Assembly: GCA_026874595.1 (NCBI GenBank)
Contig: CM049307.1
Coordinates: 18,145,079-18,209,078 of the forward strand
Direction: 5' to 3'
From: Sipunculus nudus
Taxonomy: Eukaryota > Annelida > Sipuncula > Golfingiida > Sipunculidae
DNA length: 64,000 nucleotides
Part shown: piece by piece, positions 12,661 to 24,372 of the stretch
How the letters are laid out: each line of letters begins with the position of its first letter
Position numbering within the stretch: the stretch's first letter is position 1
Notes under the pieces: generated by a model
What the model was told of the DNA's origin: nothing
The model's database searches: none
What the model saw: only the letters and a program-made list of their open reading frames with translations
Made by a program: the position numbers and the translations under genes

Positions 12661-13775
12661 TGTCTAAATTCGGAATTATGATCGGGTCACATGTGAACTG
12701 CTGCACCCTCATTCTGGTTGACCTCTGACCTTTCCTCTCTGCCCATCGTCCATTTGTGCGTCTATTTCCACACATAAACCCACAAATCTCGGACACCGTT
12801 TGTACAATCAGGCTAAACATTTTGCACAAATGTAGCCCTTGGATAGCTTTATAGTATAACATACACTAAAAATGGCAGCGTCCTGTTTGTCTGCCGTGGG
12901 CTAAAATTACTTATATCTCTGCAGTGGTTTGACTTGTTCACCGGAAATTCGGCATGTGTATACATCCTTGATAGCTTTCTAGATTATATGACAAGCACCA
13001 CCTACAGTCATGTGTGCGTGGCAGACATCCATGCTAATATGTAACACATCTAACTCTATTTCCCCTTGCCATCCAATACATGCCTCACTTCACCTGTCCT
13101 ACTTGATTTTGGCAAGTACACATAGTGGCTTGTCGACTACTCGTATTCTAGTTACATATATAAGTAATCTAGACTTTTATTTTGCATATGAGTTGTAAAC
13201 AATCTATTATATAGTTGCTTAAGTGTGCATTGCTGTCTTATTCGGCAACTGTATTAAATAGATGTTTAATTATATTACAGTTATTCATTCATCGCATTCA
13301 AAACCGCCTCTGAACTCGTGGTACGTACAACTTGACATTTTCTTACAAAGTCACCCCTGTTAAGCAGATCCTTATAATACAGGTTACAAAAGACTGGCTG
13401 GGGCGTACACTCTTCACCCTGGAGAGCTTTTAGCAACAGCTGATAATTTTCAGTTGGATATTTACCAGCAGATGATGCCTGTGGTGAATAATCAATATCA
13501 GAATGGGATATATAGCTTTAATGGAGAGTCTGTATTTAAATCACAGAAACATAATATATTATCTTTAATAAATTTACAGATACATAATAATTAACATGAA
13601 AGCTACAGATTGATTGTACTAATGCATGTAACTATTATATTTTCATATTGACACACTATTGCCCCTAAAGCCAGGGTTTATTCGTAAAAAAGTACTTGCA
13701 ATTATAATTAAGGCTCAGCATGCATTGGGCATTATACCAAAAAAAACACATTAAAATGCAAATATGATGTCTCAC
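12661..13775. other. No gene seen
   Basis: Non-coding stretch without obvious repeats or long frames. Confidence 0.5.
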
Positions 13776-13935
13776 CATCATCAGTAAATCCTCTCTTGCA
13801 TTCATCCTCAAAATAGTGGAATGCATTTTCCTCTTCGTGTTTGTTGATTGCTTCTTTAACTTGTTCAAAGGTGGAATAAACTGAGAAGTGGGCCATGACA
13901 TCTGTGTGCCGTATGAAGATAACATTTGTCACAGG
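13776..13935 (-). CDS. Candidate isolated exon, unknown product
   Basis: On the - strand a 160-bp open segment is bounded by a plausible acceptor (TTTTGATCCAG just before 13,935) and a plausible donor (GATG/GTGAGA after 13,776). It reads through without stops and encodes a charged, non-repetitive peptide containing FIRHTDVMAHF, then an acidic helical stretch with KEAINKHEEENAF. I do not recognise a family with certainty; the peptide resembles accessory regions of transposase-derived proteins. No neighbouring exon was found on either side, so it could be an exon of a gene with long introns, or a mobile-element remnant. Confidence 0.3.
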
Positions 13936-14149
13936 CTGGATCAAAATTTTATTTAAATTAAATGTTTATATCTACTTTTTATTGTATAACATTTTCTATA
14001 ACTTTTATTTCTTAAATTTACAGGAAAATGTGGGACTGGCCCTTCAGTGTGATTGCCATAGCTGTTTGCTTCAGCAGTGCCAACTATTATATTTGGAAAT
14101 AATTACAAGGATTTTATTCGGACAGAATACAATACAGTGAAAACTCGAA

Positions 14150-14532
14150 GCAAGTGCATATCTATATTTGTTCCATATGTAGCATCTAAGAGCGCTTTTA
14201 AATTAATATAATATATATTATATTTATAATTGAAATGTATTTTTTAATTCTTATAATAAATCTAAAGTATATATATTTGATGTGTGTATGTATAATATAA
14301 AGAAAGAGACATAAATTAATGTGTGTATTATATATTTTGTTTACCTTTATATTTGTATTTTTTTCTGTTACAAGTGTTGAATTACTGTAAATATGATTAG
14401 ATTACTACTTGTGTATTACTTACCTATAGAGGGAACACTGCGAATCTGGGAAGATCCAGAATCTGGATGCAGAATACAAAAATCTACATAGATCTTCCCA
14501 TATTCTCATTCTTCCCTCTCTATCTCTGTCTT

Positions 14533-14608
<76 letters not shown>

Positions 14609-15050
14609 TAAATTTTCATACATGCATATATAATTACGTATATTTATTTTCATACATTTATATGTTAAATTGTGTACTGTACAAGGAATGTCAAAGGAAG
14701 TGCAGATCTGTTTTTTCCATATGTAGCATTTAAGAGCTCTGTTTATTTATATATATAATATATATTATAATTATAATTTGTATTATATAATATATTAATA
14801 TATATTATACATCTAAAATATATAAAACATATATGTAAATATATAAACTGTGTGCATAAAATATTGTATATATTGTGTATAAATATAATATAAAGAAAGA
14901 GACAAATTACTGTGTATTATATATTGTTGTTTACCTTTATATTTGTATTTTTTTCTGTTACAAGTGTTGAATTACTATAAATATTAATATTACTTCTTGT
15001 GAATTAATACATGAATATAGAGGGAAGACTGATAATCTGGGCATATATAT
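14150..15050 (+). repeat. Duplicated AT-rich block (two copies here, third at 21,170-21,545)
   Basis: TTTGTATTTTTTTCTGTTAC followed by AAGTGTTGAATTACT occurs near 14,352 and 14,943, and a diverged form occurs near 21,497. The shared segments CCATATGTAGCAT, AAAGAAAGAGACA and AATTGTGTACTG keep the same order, defining a block of about 400-550 bp. Confidence 0.75.
14533..14603. repeat. (CT)n then (TA)n microsatellite
   Basis: A CT-dinucleotide run (14,533-14,575) passes directly into a TA run (to about 14,603). Open frames here are low-complexity artefacts. Confidence 0.97.
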
Positions 15051-15279
15051 ATACATTTCATACATACTTCTATAACCCTTTACTGTTCAGATTAGCCTGT
15101 GGATTGTCACACTTCTACTGTTCAGATTTATTTTGCATTTTTTCCACATTTTGACATGAATCTATATAAGAGACACTAACTCAGTAACCGTTAAAGGTAT
15201 CTTTGTGAAATTTTCAGCTTTTACTGTCAGGTATATGTCCTTCATGTTATTTTATTTATTTTCTACATATCTGGTTTGA

Positions 15280-16720
15280 TATGTATGTAACTAAGGTATA
15301 GACAGGTAAAAACAGGTAAATCTGTACTACCTGTATTTTCACTCACTGGTATATCACCAAAAGGACCCCTTTCATCCTGTTCAGGTAACCCATGAACCAT
15401 TTGATAAAAAAAGGGAAATGTAAGGATTTTTTTTTCATTCTAAGGTAATTATAAATTAAAGGTTAGAAAAAGGTAAATGATTTGGTTTAACACTGGAAAG
15501 GGAACCACCGACGAACCAGAATGTGCTAGTAAAATTGGATTTTTCTGTGGAAATCATATATTTTTCACCTGAAAAGCTTGCTGACCAAAAGAGCACATTC
15601 TATGACTATTAACATATAACACATATGTTTACCTGTACAGGTAAGAAAAGGTAAATTATTTTTTTTTCTGAATATGTACGCAAACACCTTGTTCATCATT
15701 ATAGTTACTATAAATTAATACCTTCTCTATTTATGGACTGTATAATTAATTTTGATATAAGAACAGGTGCTTTTAATACAGTAATTAAGTTACCGATGTG
15801 AATAGTACCTTTGTTCTTCAACTGATCTAATTACCTGTGACAGTGACAAAATCATGCTGAAAAGTGGCTGGTGAGAGTATGGATAAACAAGTGTCAACTG
15901 TGTAAAACCATTATATTTTGATTTTTCAGACATGTAAAACATAAATTGATAATTTTGGTTACAGTTACACATAAAAACATACTCACCTGTACAGGTGAGT
16001 TCAGGTAAATCCAGGTAAATTATTTTTTAATGAAGTATATATTTTATACATGTAATTAGGGAGAACAAAAAAACAAACAACTTAATTTTGAGTGCCATGT
16101 GTAAAATTTATGAATTACAGGTACTAACTGCACTATTTATTGGGTTACCTGAAATGATACCTTTGATCTTAAACAGATTTAATTACCTTTGTAAGTACAG
16201 AATATAAAGACAACTTTTCATTTTAAAAGTGGAAAGGAAATTTTTGAAGGAGTCAAAACAATATACAGAAGCTATCTTTTAATGAACTGCACAGCCATGA
16301 GACTTGTGCATTTCAATTTTGCCAATTGCTACCTGTAAAAGTTTACTCACCTGCACAGGTAAGATCAGGTAAATAAAGGTAAATTCTCATTTTTTAAATT
16401 TAAATTTGCACTTGTTATAAGGAACATCACAATAAAAACTATTTACTTTTGTCCAATGTGCAAAATATATAATTTATGGGTGTAAAATGCACAAATTATC
16501 TGGTTACCTGTAATATACCTTTTTATGTCAAATTAATATATTTTAACATGTGCAGGCAAAATCAAATCGCCGACGGATTATAAAATAAAATCTGGAAAAT
16601 TGTGTCTACTCTGTTTACATTTCATGCAATAATAAAATTGCTGTTTAGTTGGTCTGTCGCGTTTATCTGCACAGGTAAAAATCCAGGTGCGACAGGTAAA
16701 CAGGTGTGCACTTGGTTCGA
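15280..16720. repeat. Tandem array, ~320-365-bp units with AGGTAA clusters
   Basis: Clusters of CAGGTAA/AGGTAAA occur near 15,301, 15,630, 15,984, 16,348 and 16,668, spaced 320-364 bp. Two of them contain the perfect palindrome ACCTGTACAGGT. Between clusters the order of other segments is kept (GGTTACCTG, then ATACCTTTGAT, then TTAATTACCTTTG), which supports a true, diverged tandem array. Confidence 0.8.
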
Positions 16721-17183
16721 TCAACGATTAGCCTTAATAAACGTTGATATATCCAAATTTTTCCCATTCTAAACAGTGCAGATGTACTAAAATTTGAAAT
16801 AAAAATCAAAACAAATATGTCTTACACTTGTGAAAACTGTTATTTTCCCAATTGAGGGTATCCATGCAATTTCTTTTGAAGTACCCGCCCCTCCGCGGCT
16901 GACGGTGATTGAGGGATAATGAGTGAATTCAGCAATGTGTAGCACACAAGGTACATTAATGACGCGGTTTTGCGGACTTTAGTCGCAGGATTAACCTATC
17001 TAGTCAATATAACGGAAAAATAAAAATAAATTAAACTTTTACTGGGCAATTAAGATGCAAGACGACACGTCTGTTTGGGTTTCTTTCCTGAATGGTCCAA
17101 TTCAACCGCGTCATCCCTCAGCCAGCGATGACGCACTGACGCTGCAAACTTTTCTCACCCAATCGCATCTACTTTTACATCGG

Positions 17184-17271
17184 CAAGGTTCACGTGACTG
17201 GGTCTGGCGTGTTTACTTTGTAAAGTCTTTTAAATGGACAAGGTTCACGTGACTGAGTCTGGCGTGTTTAT
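17184..17271. repeat. 55-bp spaced direct duplication carrying CACGTG
   Basis: CAAGGTTCACGTGACTG then GTCTGGCGTGTTTA appears at 17,184 and again at 17,239 with one mismatch in about 32 bases. Each copy has an E-box hexamer CACGTG. Whether it is regulatory is unknown. Confidence 0.8.
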
Positions 17272-17319
17272 TATAAGAGGCATCATGAGATGCAGTGCCG
17301 ACTGGTTGTCGAATTATTC

Positions 17320-17356
17320 TTTTTTTTTTTTTTTTTTTGGGGGGGGGGGGGGGGGG
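17320..17356. repeat. T19-G18 composite homopolymer
   Basis: A T run (17,320-17,338) is followed directly by a G run (17,339-17,356). Confidence 0.95.
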
Positions 17357-19501
17357 TTGTTTGTTGGAGTTACCTGGAAACATCCTTTCACGTCATGCAA
17401 TATATGTATATGCATTAGAATGGATTCTTTCCCGCAGGGATCATAAACAATGAGAACACGTACTGATAGTACTTAGATAGTAGAACAATAATTCATTACA
17501 TATATAATATATATGCACATTAATGTAAACAAATCGTTATTAACAAGAATATAAAATAACGGAAAATCAATATTTTTTATTGTTGGAAAGGTGTTTTTAA
17601 AATGTGCTATTGGGATAATGCATATAATACCAAAGTTTATAAACGTGGGAAAACGATACTAAACTGTGAAGTAACACCAAAGAAACATGTTTTTCACAGT
17701 ACATTTTAATGTATGTTATGTTATTCAAATATATAGGCCTACGTATGTCCAACAATGCCTATCAAAATTATGCCTAGTTACTATGATTTCATAGCAGTAC
17801 ATTCTGGTATCTTAGAGGAAAATTGCACGTTCATATCTTTATGCACTTACTTATCCAGGTCTTCAATTTGCACTTTATTTCAATGACATTTAAATGAAGC
17901 ATAATTACGTTATGAAATTAATATAAAAATGGAAATATAATATATAATTACATTTTTTCAATTCAACTTCACTTGAAGAAAAGTAGGAAATTTATTTAAT
18001 AATTTTGAGACGCACAATTCCTTGGTTAACTAGATGTATACACGAGACCTAACTTCAAATCATATATCTAATCTGGTAACCTCCGTATGCAACTTTGTAC
18101 ATTTAAGCCCTCATATAGTCAGAATGCAGAAGTCATGCACTGCTGATAAAACTTCAGCTTCAGCAGGAATGCATGCGGTCTCCCCAGGCTGCAAGGTGGT
18201 GATTTCACGGAGATGCAGAGTTCCAGTTAATTATAAAACAACATGCAGCAACAATTCAATAATTCTAAAGAAGCGCCTGGAATGTTCCAAAAACTTCTTA
18301 TAAATTATGATCCCTTTGGTGTTTGTTTATTTATTTATTTTGTATTCACCAGTCCCGTCAGCTGTAGAGACGCGGACCATGACCTACACCTTGCAATTAT
18401 ACATGTCGTTCGGTTCCCGAACATTGTAAATGATATCCTTTGTTGATTAATGTAATAGGTGCCAATTTAAAGTAGTAATTTTCACTCCGAATCCCTGCCT
18501 GGTTGGCCACATGATGTGTGCTGTCTTTCCGCTAAAATCTTCTGTGTGATAGGAAAATTTCCGTATGCTAATAAAACTGTCAATGAAACGTGAAAATGAC
18601 AAGGTCGGGTGGGTAAAAATAGAAGCCGACACCCTGTGGTATTTTAGGTCTTCGAAAGGGGCAAGTTTGAGACAAAGCCATCAAACATTTTGCAATATAG
18701 ATATATTTGTATACCTGCGTCTTTTAAATCTTATCTTACAGCAATAGAAAGGTACAATTATATTTCAGTCTAATTTGTCCACCTGCATGGTTTCTCGTCA
18801 TTTTGAATACACCGTGCGCATGCATATCGAAAGTCCGCATCTTCGGTCTTTATATTTTACTTTCACTGTGTCACCGTCACTATATATATACGCTATAGCT
18901 TCTAATTTAAGATTGGCAAATGCATTTTATTCATTTGTCCTGCATGTATCATGACTGAGACTGACTCCGCCGTATGACTTTAAAGGATTATCATGACCAA
19001 GACACATTTTCCATATTTAATCCCTGGGCCATGCATGCACGGTGGCTGGGTTTTGAGAGCGATATCAATATAAAGCGGCATTTATACCGGGCGCACGGTA
19101 TATGCGATATATATGCAGCCGGTCTGCGGTATACACTATGTATTTTTTATGAATATAGGCAGCGAATGAAACCGATTTGAGAAATTGACATGGATGAAAT
19201 GTAAAAAGGAGTTATAAGTTCTGGTATTAGTGGTAAGATTTTATGTTTAAAAGGTACAAACATTTAACGCAGTACTATTCCTTACAACAATGAATAGCCT
19301 GTTATAGACAAACATGTATTACCAAAAAAATATTATTTACTTCAATTCATAATATAATAGGTTATATTTTTATAATTTTATTTGCTATGTGCCATATATA
19401 TTTAAGGATGTTTTGCAGCTCCTCCGAAAATCTGTTTCACTGGCAGTGACAGTGCTTTTTTCAATCACTAATGAAAATCATAATACGCACATACTATATA
19501 C

Positions 19502-19558
<57 letters not shown>

Positions 19559-21169
19559 CCTATATACACACACACGCACACACAAAAGCGCGCACACGTG
19601 CACGTAAACATGTAGCCTATACATATACAGAAAGTACTACACATATACAAATTTGTAAAATCTGTTCAGTATGTGTTGAAACCGTATTAATACATATTTG
19701 TTCAAGCGTACAAGTCACTTACTGTCTTGTCTTACATATTCAAGGATCTGGGTGTAAGCGTGCAGTTCCACGTACGTCGTATAATAATTACATCAATATT
19801 TCATGAAGTATATTATCATTATATTTTACACTGGAAAATTAACTATATCCATAAATTATCTGGCACTTTCTAAGTTAAGACGGTATTAATTTTATTTTCA
19901 ATCCAAAAGTCTCTTAGAATGATTGACAGTTCTTGTGCACGGCCGATTGTGCCCGATAACGATTGTACATAGAATGTTTGGCACAGAAATGATCACTAGT
20001 AAACAATCAGACATCACATATATATACGACATGATATATGACAGTATCTTCGATTTTTATTTATGAAAATATGTTAATATTTAAAATAAATACTCATCTT
20101 ATTATATGATATAGGTAAAACATGGTTTTCCAGTGCCATTACATGACACAATTAGGAGGTCACTCAGATCACGTGCGTGGTGTCTGTCAAACGCGTCAGT
20201 CAGTCGGACGGCTATCATTGGTCACAAGTTAAACCAATAAAAAAAGGGATAATATATGATCTTGGAAATATTTAACGGAAGTTAACTCTGTAAACCTGTA
20301 AACACATTGCACTTGGTTTTCTCACTGGAATTGATAGCCAACATTAAGTGATTTACCGATTTCTGATGAATTTAGCGCAAGTGTCTGATTTTACTCTCGC
20401 AGGCGACATGTTACCAGGGCCCACGTAACAAGGCCACGTGAGTGAAAGTCAATCATTTTTATTTTTTTCCAACAAGTCGGCGTCCGCGCCAGTTTGGATC
20501 TTGGTCACATGTTAGAACAACTCTTGACGTTCTGCTCTTTCATTTAAGTACAAATATGATAGATGACAATAGATATTTCACCCCCAAAACTTGCCCCAAT
20601 TACGGGTATGTAAAATGGGCTTTAGCGCGCCCTGGCGGGCGCCTTTGAATTCTTGGCCTGTGACAAAGGTCAGACTGACGCATTATTTTCACTATATATT
20701 ATCATTGTAAATAAAGGTGAATTGCTTGCATACCTGACCACATATTGACAGTTCCGGCACATTGGCCTGAGAGACCAAACTGAACTCTGTTTACAAATGT
20801 GGAGAAAGTGGCGCCTCATGTGACTCGTTTGAGAACTATGGGCCTAGTTCTGTCTCATTCTGAAGATGGCAGCATCTCCTGGAGCAAACTGTGGAAAAGG
20901 CACACCTCTCACAGCATCTTGTGTCAAATTTTTTTCTCTGCAGATAAAAATATTTTCTTCGCATGATTAAAAAGCTAAAATCCTATATTATCCAATAATA
21001 GAAGCCACATATTGATGGCCCTCCTATTAGTTTGAGGGTGACACCCTTCAGCCCGGCCCTGTCATATTACATTTAGTCCAGTGGACCCTACACAAAATGG
21101 GGCCAAGTGCTCTAATTGCCGCTCACACCCAAACCGCGCGCCCGCCAAGGCGGTATTGGAGTTTAAAGG
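17357..21169. other. No gene seen; includes (TA)n microsatellite at 19,506-19,556
   Basis: AT-rich non-coding DNA. A TA run at 19,506-19,556 is followed by a CA/CG-rich purine-pyrimidine alternating stretch to about 19,603. All open frames are short and unsupported. Confidence 0.6.
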
Positions 21170-21928
21170 CATAATTACATATATTTATTTAGATACATTT
21201 ATATATTAAATTGTGTACTGCACAAGGAAAAAAGCAAATTCAATGCATATCTGTTTATTCCATATGTTGCATGTTTATTTATATAATATAGATTACATTT
21301 ATTATTTATATGTAATGTATAATATATATATAATACATAAAAAGTATACATTACATTTATACATACATACACACACATATATATATATAAATATATATAT
21401 AAATATTGTGTATATAATATTGTGTATTGTGTGAATATATAATATAATCAAAGATATATAAATTACTGTGTTTCATATATTTTTGTATACCTTTTATATT
21501 TGTAGTTTTGTTCTGTTCAGTGTTGAATTACTGTTCATATTTTTTAAATTTTAAATCGAATAACTTTCAAATGCTAAATTAAGTTTCATGAATATAAGTA
21601 AATTCTTTTATAATTTTTTTTTTTTTTCATTTTCATTTGTGTTTTGCTTTTTTGAACTATTAAAATTCTGTGGAGTGCCATTCTTGCAACAACAACAAAG
21701 CATTTAATTACCATATACCTAGTTCCATATGGACATGTACATAATGTGCACAATGATGTGCTGGTATACATAATTATATTATAACCCAAAGATATATATT
21801 TGTCATATAAACACTTATTAATTTCATTATTAATTTTTGGTTCAAGTGCCAGACAGGATTTTTTAGGTATGCTGTTACAATTATTTATAAAAATAAAAAT
21901 TTTGTGTAAAATATTATTGTTAAAACCT

Positions 21929-21977
<49 letters not shown>

Positions 21978-22330
21978 TAAAGATATATAACATATCTAAT
22001 ATTTTAAGAAGTATATACATTTAATTTACCTGCGTGCTATATATTTTTATCGATTTATATATAACCGAGCCAATACATTTCTTAATATTGAGAAATGAAT
22101 AAAGTATAATACATTTTTTTCTTATACATAATATATACTTAAAATGTAACTGTGAATTTAATATATGTTAATTATAATAAATAAATATATATAAGATAAC
22201 AGTTGAAACAATATAATTATAAATCATTAAAATGATAAATAATCCTTTTATAAGTATAAAAAATTAGCTGCTGTGTCACAAATTTTAAAAATAACAATCC
22301 CTCCTCCCATAAAGCTACTAAAAGCACGAT
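21170..22330. repeat. Third copy of the 14-kb AT-rich block, then (TA)n at 21,937-21,974
   Basis: 21,170-21,545 matches the blocks at 14,150-15,050 (AAATTGTGTACTGCACAAGG, CATATCTGTTTATTCCATAT, and the TTGTAGTTTTGTTCTGTTC end). The rest is AT-rich with a TA microsatellite and no gene. Confidence 0.7.
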
Positions 22331-22332
22331 TG

Positions 22333-22418
<86 letters not shown>
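22331..22418. repeat. (AT)n microsatellite beside the Penelope-like element
   Basis: AT-dinucleotide repeat with two short interruptions (TACATATATA). It lies about 95 bp 3' of the ribozyme at 22,513-22,561 in the element's orientation. Confidence 0.95.
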
Positions 22419-22420
<2 letters not shown>

Positions 22421-22512
22421 CAGAAAGGGTTTGATTGCCATTCCAGGATCAAAGTGCTCGATACATAAAGTAGAGCTGCTATAAGTTTATAAAAATGCAT
22501 CAATGCATAAAT

Positions 22513-22561
22513 GTCACTACCCGCAGGTTTCGTGCGCACTGCGTGGCACTCATCAGGTGAC
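22513..22561 (-). ncRNA. Type I hammerhead ribozyme (3' copy of the Penelope-like element)
   Basis: On the - strand: stem I GUCAC/GUGAC (22,561-22,557 with 22,517-22,513), core CUGAUGA (22,556-22,550), stem II GUGC/GCAC, then GAAA (22,531-22,528). A 3-bp stem III ACC/GGU has loop UGCG, and A17 precedes the 3' strand of stem I. All invariant core positions are present. Short stem III is typical of Penelope-associated hammerheads. Predicted cleavage follows A17. Confidence 0.85.
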
Positions 22562-22609
22562 TGAATGGGGTTGGTTTGTGTTCATGTGTGGGTGCGTGTG
22601 CGAGATTAT

Positions 22610-23026
22610 TTACGGTTGGCTGGTTTTTGTTGTATGATGCCTGCAAGTGTTAAGTAATTCACTTCGTTTATTAAGGAGTAGCGTTCTTTTGTAAGTCATA
22701 ATTTGTAGCTTTTCTTGTTCGCATAGGTTACACCTGTTATTCATTGTTGTTGTAGTTGGCTTAGCTATAATAGACCATGTGACACTGTGTGAGGTGCCTT
22801 GGCGTTTCAGTTTCCAAATATACTTTGATAGTTCTGTTTCTGTTTCATACCTCTCGTATTTAAACGACTTCTTGTGGTTCGCATAGCGGCTTTTAAAAGT
22901 ATTATTATATCAGCTTTGTAAACAACACTTGTTGTTAGGTAGTCGCCGTTCAGTGGACATTCTCCTTTATTCCTGCAGTTGCAAGCTCGCTTGGGTTGGG
23001 GGGTTCGATGTTTGTTGTAGAACTTT
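22610..23026 (-). pseudogene. Penelope-like linker and GIY-YIG endonuclease remnant
   Basis: Family role: target cleavage by a GIY-YIG nuclease. In the frame one base off the reverse transcriptase, the cysteine motif RACNCRNKGECPL is clear near 22,990-22,950, followed by TTSVVYKAD. After about 22,905 the frame changes and the arginine-helix part (NTFKSRYANHKKSF) and the later ELSKYIWKLK and W-x-II segments follow, then CNLCEQEK, and a stop at 22,610. The second half of the nuclease signature, expected between the tyrosine strand and NTFKSR, is missing, consistent with a small deletion. Confidence 0.8.
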
Positions 23027-23760
23027 TTAGTTGTGGTTTCTAATGATGCTGCCCAGATTTGGGAGACAGCTGTAGCTGACTTTTATAGTGTTTTTATTGA
23101 AGAGTTTGTGAAGAGGGCTGCCGGGTGGGAAATGTTTGTCAGTCAGGCGCAGGAACATTTTTCCAACGTTTGTTTTTACGCTCTTGCAGAAAGGGGGGTT
23201 GAACCATATGATGTTTCTTCTCCGTTTATTCTTCTGTTTGTTTTTGTTTTGCTGGGGTTTGCTGTACCTAATTCTTTCGTTGTGTCCTGAGTTTTCTAGA
23301 GCGTCGTTATAGATGTGGGCGGTGGAATGGAATGATTCTTCGTCGTGGGAGAGCTGTGATATACGTTTGCCGATCGCTTCTGGAATTTGCTTTATGATTT
23401 GAGGTGGGTGGTTGGACAATTTATGCACATATAAAGGGCTGTCATTTGGTTTTCTGTACGGCTTATATGAGTTGTTCTTCAGGTCGAAAGTCACGTCAAG
23501 GAAATTAACTGTGTTTAGGTTGGATTCGGCTGTGATCTTGATGCCTAGAAGCTGGAGTTCTGAAGTTTTTTTTGTTCTGAGTTTGTCTGCTGCTCGTCCC
23601 GTCATTCCTTTGAGTACGGCTAATCCGTCATCCCGGTACAGTCCTATGTTTTCTGAGGGGATTATTTTACTGAGCGTGTGAAGTATGAACAGTCCTACGT
23701 TCTCGCAGATTTCTGCCCCGTCAAAACTGCCCATAGTGACGTCAAATGACGGGTTGTTCC
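23027..23760 (-). pseudogene. Penelope-like reverse transcriptase, C-terminal part
   Basis: Family role: target-primed cDNA synthesis. Reading from 23,760 there is FDVTMGSFDGAEICE, a block characteristic of Penelope-like reverse transcriptases, followed by the catalytic YRDDGL motif. Next come the LGIKITAESN...VNFLDVTFDL segment and the region with YRKPNDSPLYVH and SNHPPQIIKQIP, all in the family order. The frame begins abruptly at the AT-rich junction, so the earlier polymerase motifs are missing. It ends at a stop at 23,027, after which the expected continuation is in another frame. The ATG at 23,734 is internal to the domain and is not a real start. Confidence 0.9.
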
Positions 23761-23793
23761 TTATATAAATATATTTATATATCCTATATATAA

Positions 23794-23841
23794 ATTCACT
23801 ACAGTTTGTTTCACGGGATGCGACCCGATCATCAGGTGAAT
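23794..23841 (-). ncRNA. Type I hammerhead ribozyme (5' copy of the Penelope-like element)
   Basis: On the - strand: stem I AUUCAC/GUGAAU (6 bp, perfect), core CUGAUGA (23,835-23,829), stem II CGGG/CCCG with loop UCGCAU, then GAAA. Stem III is AC/GU with loop AAACU, followed by A17. The base of stem II is a U-U mismatch in place of the usual G-C, which could lower activity. Confidence 0.85.
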
Positions 23842-24372
23842 GTTGTTAGAATAATTTTCACCCACCAGACCCAGACAGGGTGGCGCCAACTTAGGCTCAT
23901 ATGTCGTCTGCTAAAAAAAATTGTAGACTTGCGCTCTTGACAATTAAAAATATAAAACCCCAGGAAACTTTTTCGATTTCCCACACATATATGAAATTCT
24001 TTTATTTAAATGTCCTTTCAAAATAGGATTTCTTGCAATACATTTGTGTATCAAACCTATTTTTCTCATTAAAAACAATGCCAAATAGATAAATAATAGG
24101 ATGAACCAGTCTGCGAATGCCTGAGCAAGTCATTACCCACAATTTTTTTACGACCCTATGCCGGAGGCATGGCCGGGTACTAGTCTATGCAGCAGTAGGC
24201 CGCTAAACTAGTGTCTACCAAAACTACATCCTCATGACGATTTGCAGTGATGACGTCACAGTGGTTTTTGTGCGTCATATGTTTGTTACGTCACACAATA
24301 TCCCTCCTACATCATATGGATAAACAGATATGGCCACTTGAACTGCCACAATAATTTCTGCACCTCATTCTA
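23842..24372. repeat. Repeat DNA with partner at 8,040-8,370
   Basis: 24,160-24,230 includes GGCATGGCCGGGTACTAGTC and a GCCGCTAAACTAGTGTC segment that matches 8,313-8,340 in reverse. No gene is seen. Confidence 0.55.

Larger units (their letters stand above)
22513..23841 (-). mobile_element. Penelope-like retroelement, 5'-truncated, flanked by hammerhead ribozymes
   Basis: In - strand order: a hammerhead ribozyme (23,841-23,794), about 35 bp of AT-rich sequence, a reverse transcriptase fragment (from about 23,760), a cysteine-bearing linker and GIY-YIG-like remnant (to 22,610), and a second hammerhead (22,561-22,513). Penelope-like elements are known to combine reverse transcriptase with a GIY-YIG endonuclease and to carry hammerhead ribozymes in their terminal repeats. 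The reverse transcriptase lacks its N-terminal two thirds, and frame breaks occur near 23,025 and 22,900, so the copy is dead. Confidence 0.9.

Noticed and set aside
14467-14733. Open frames across the CT/TA microsatellite
   Set aside because: Low-complexity translation of dinucleotide repeats only; the same holds for frames over 19.5, 22.4, 31.1 and 37.9 kb.
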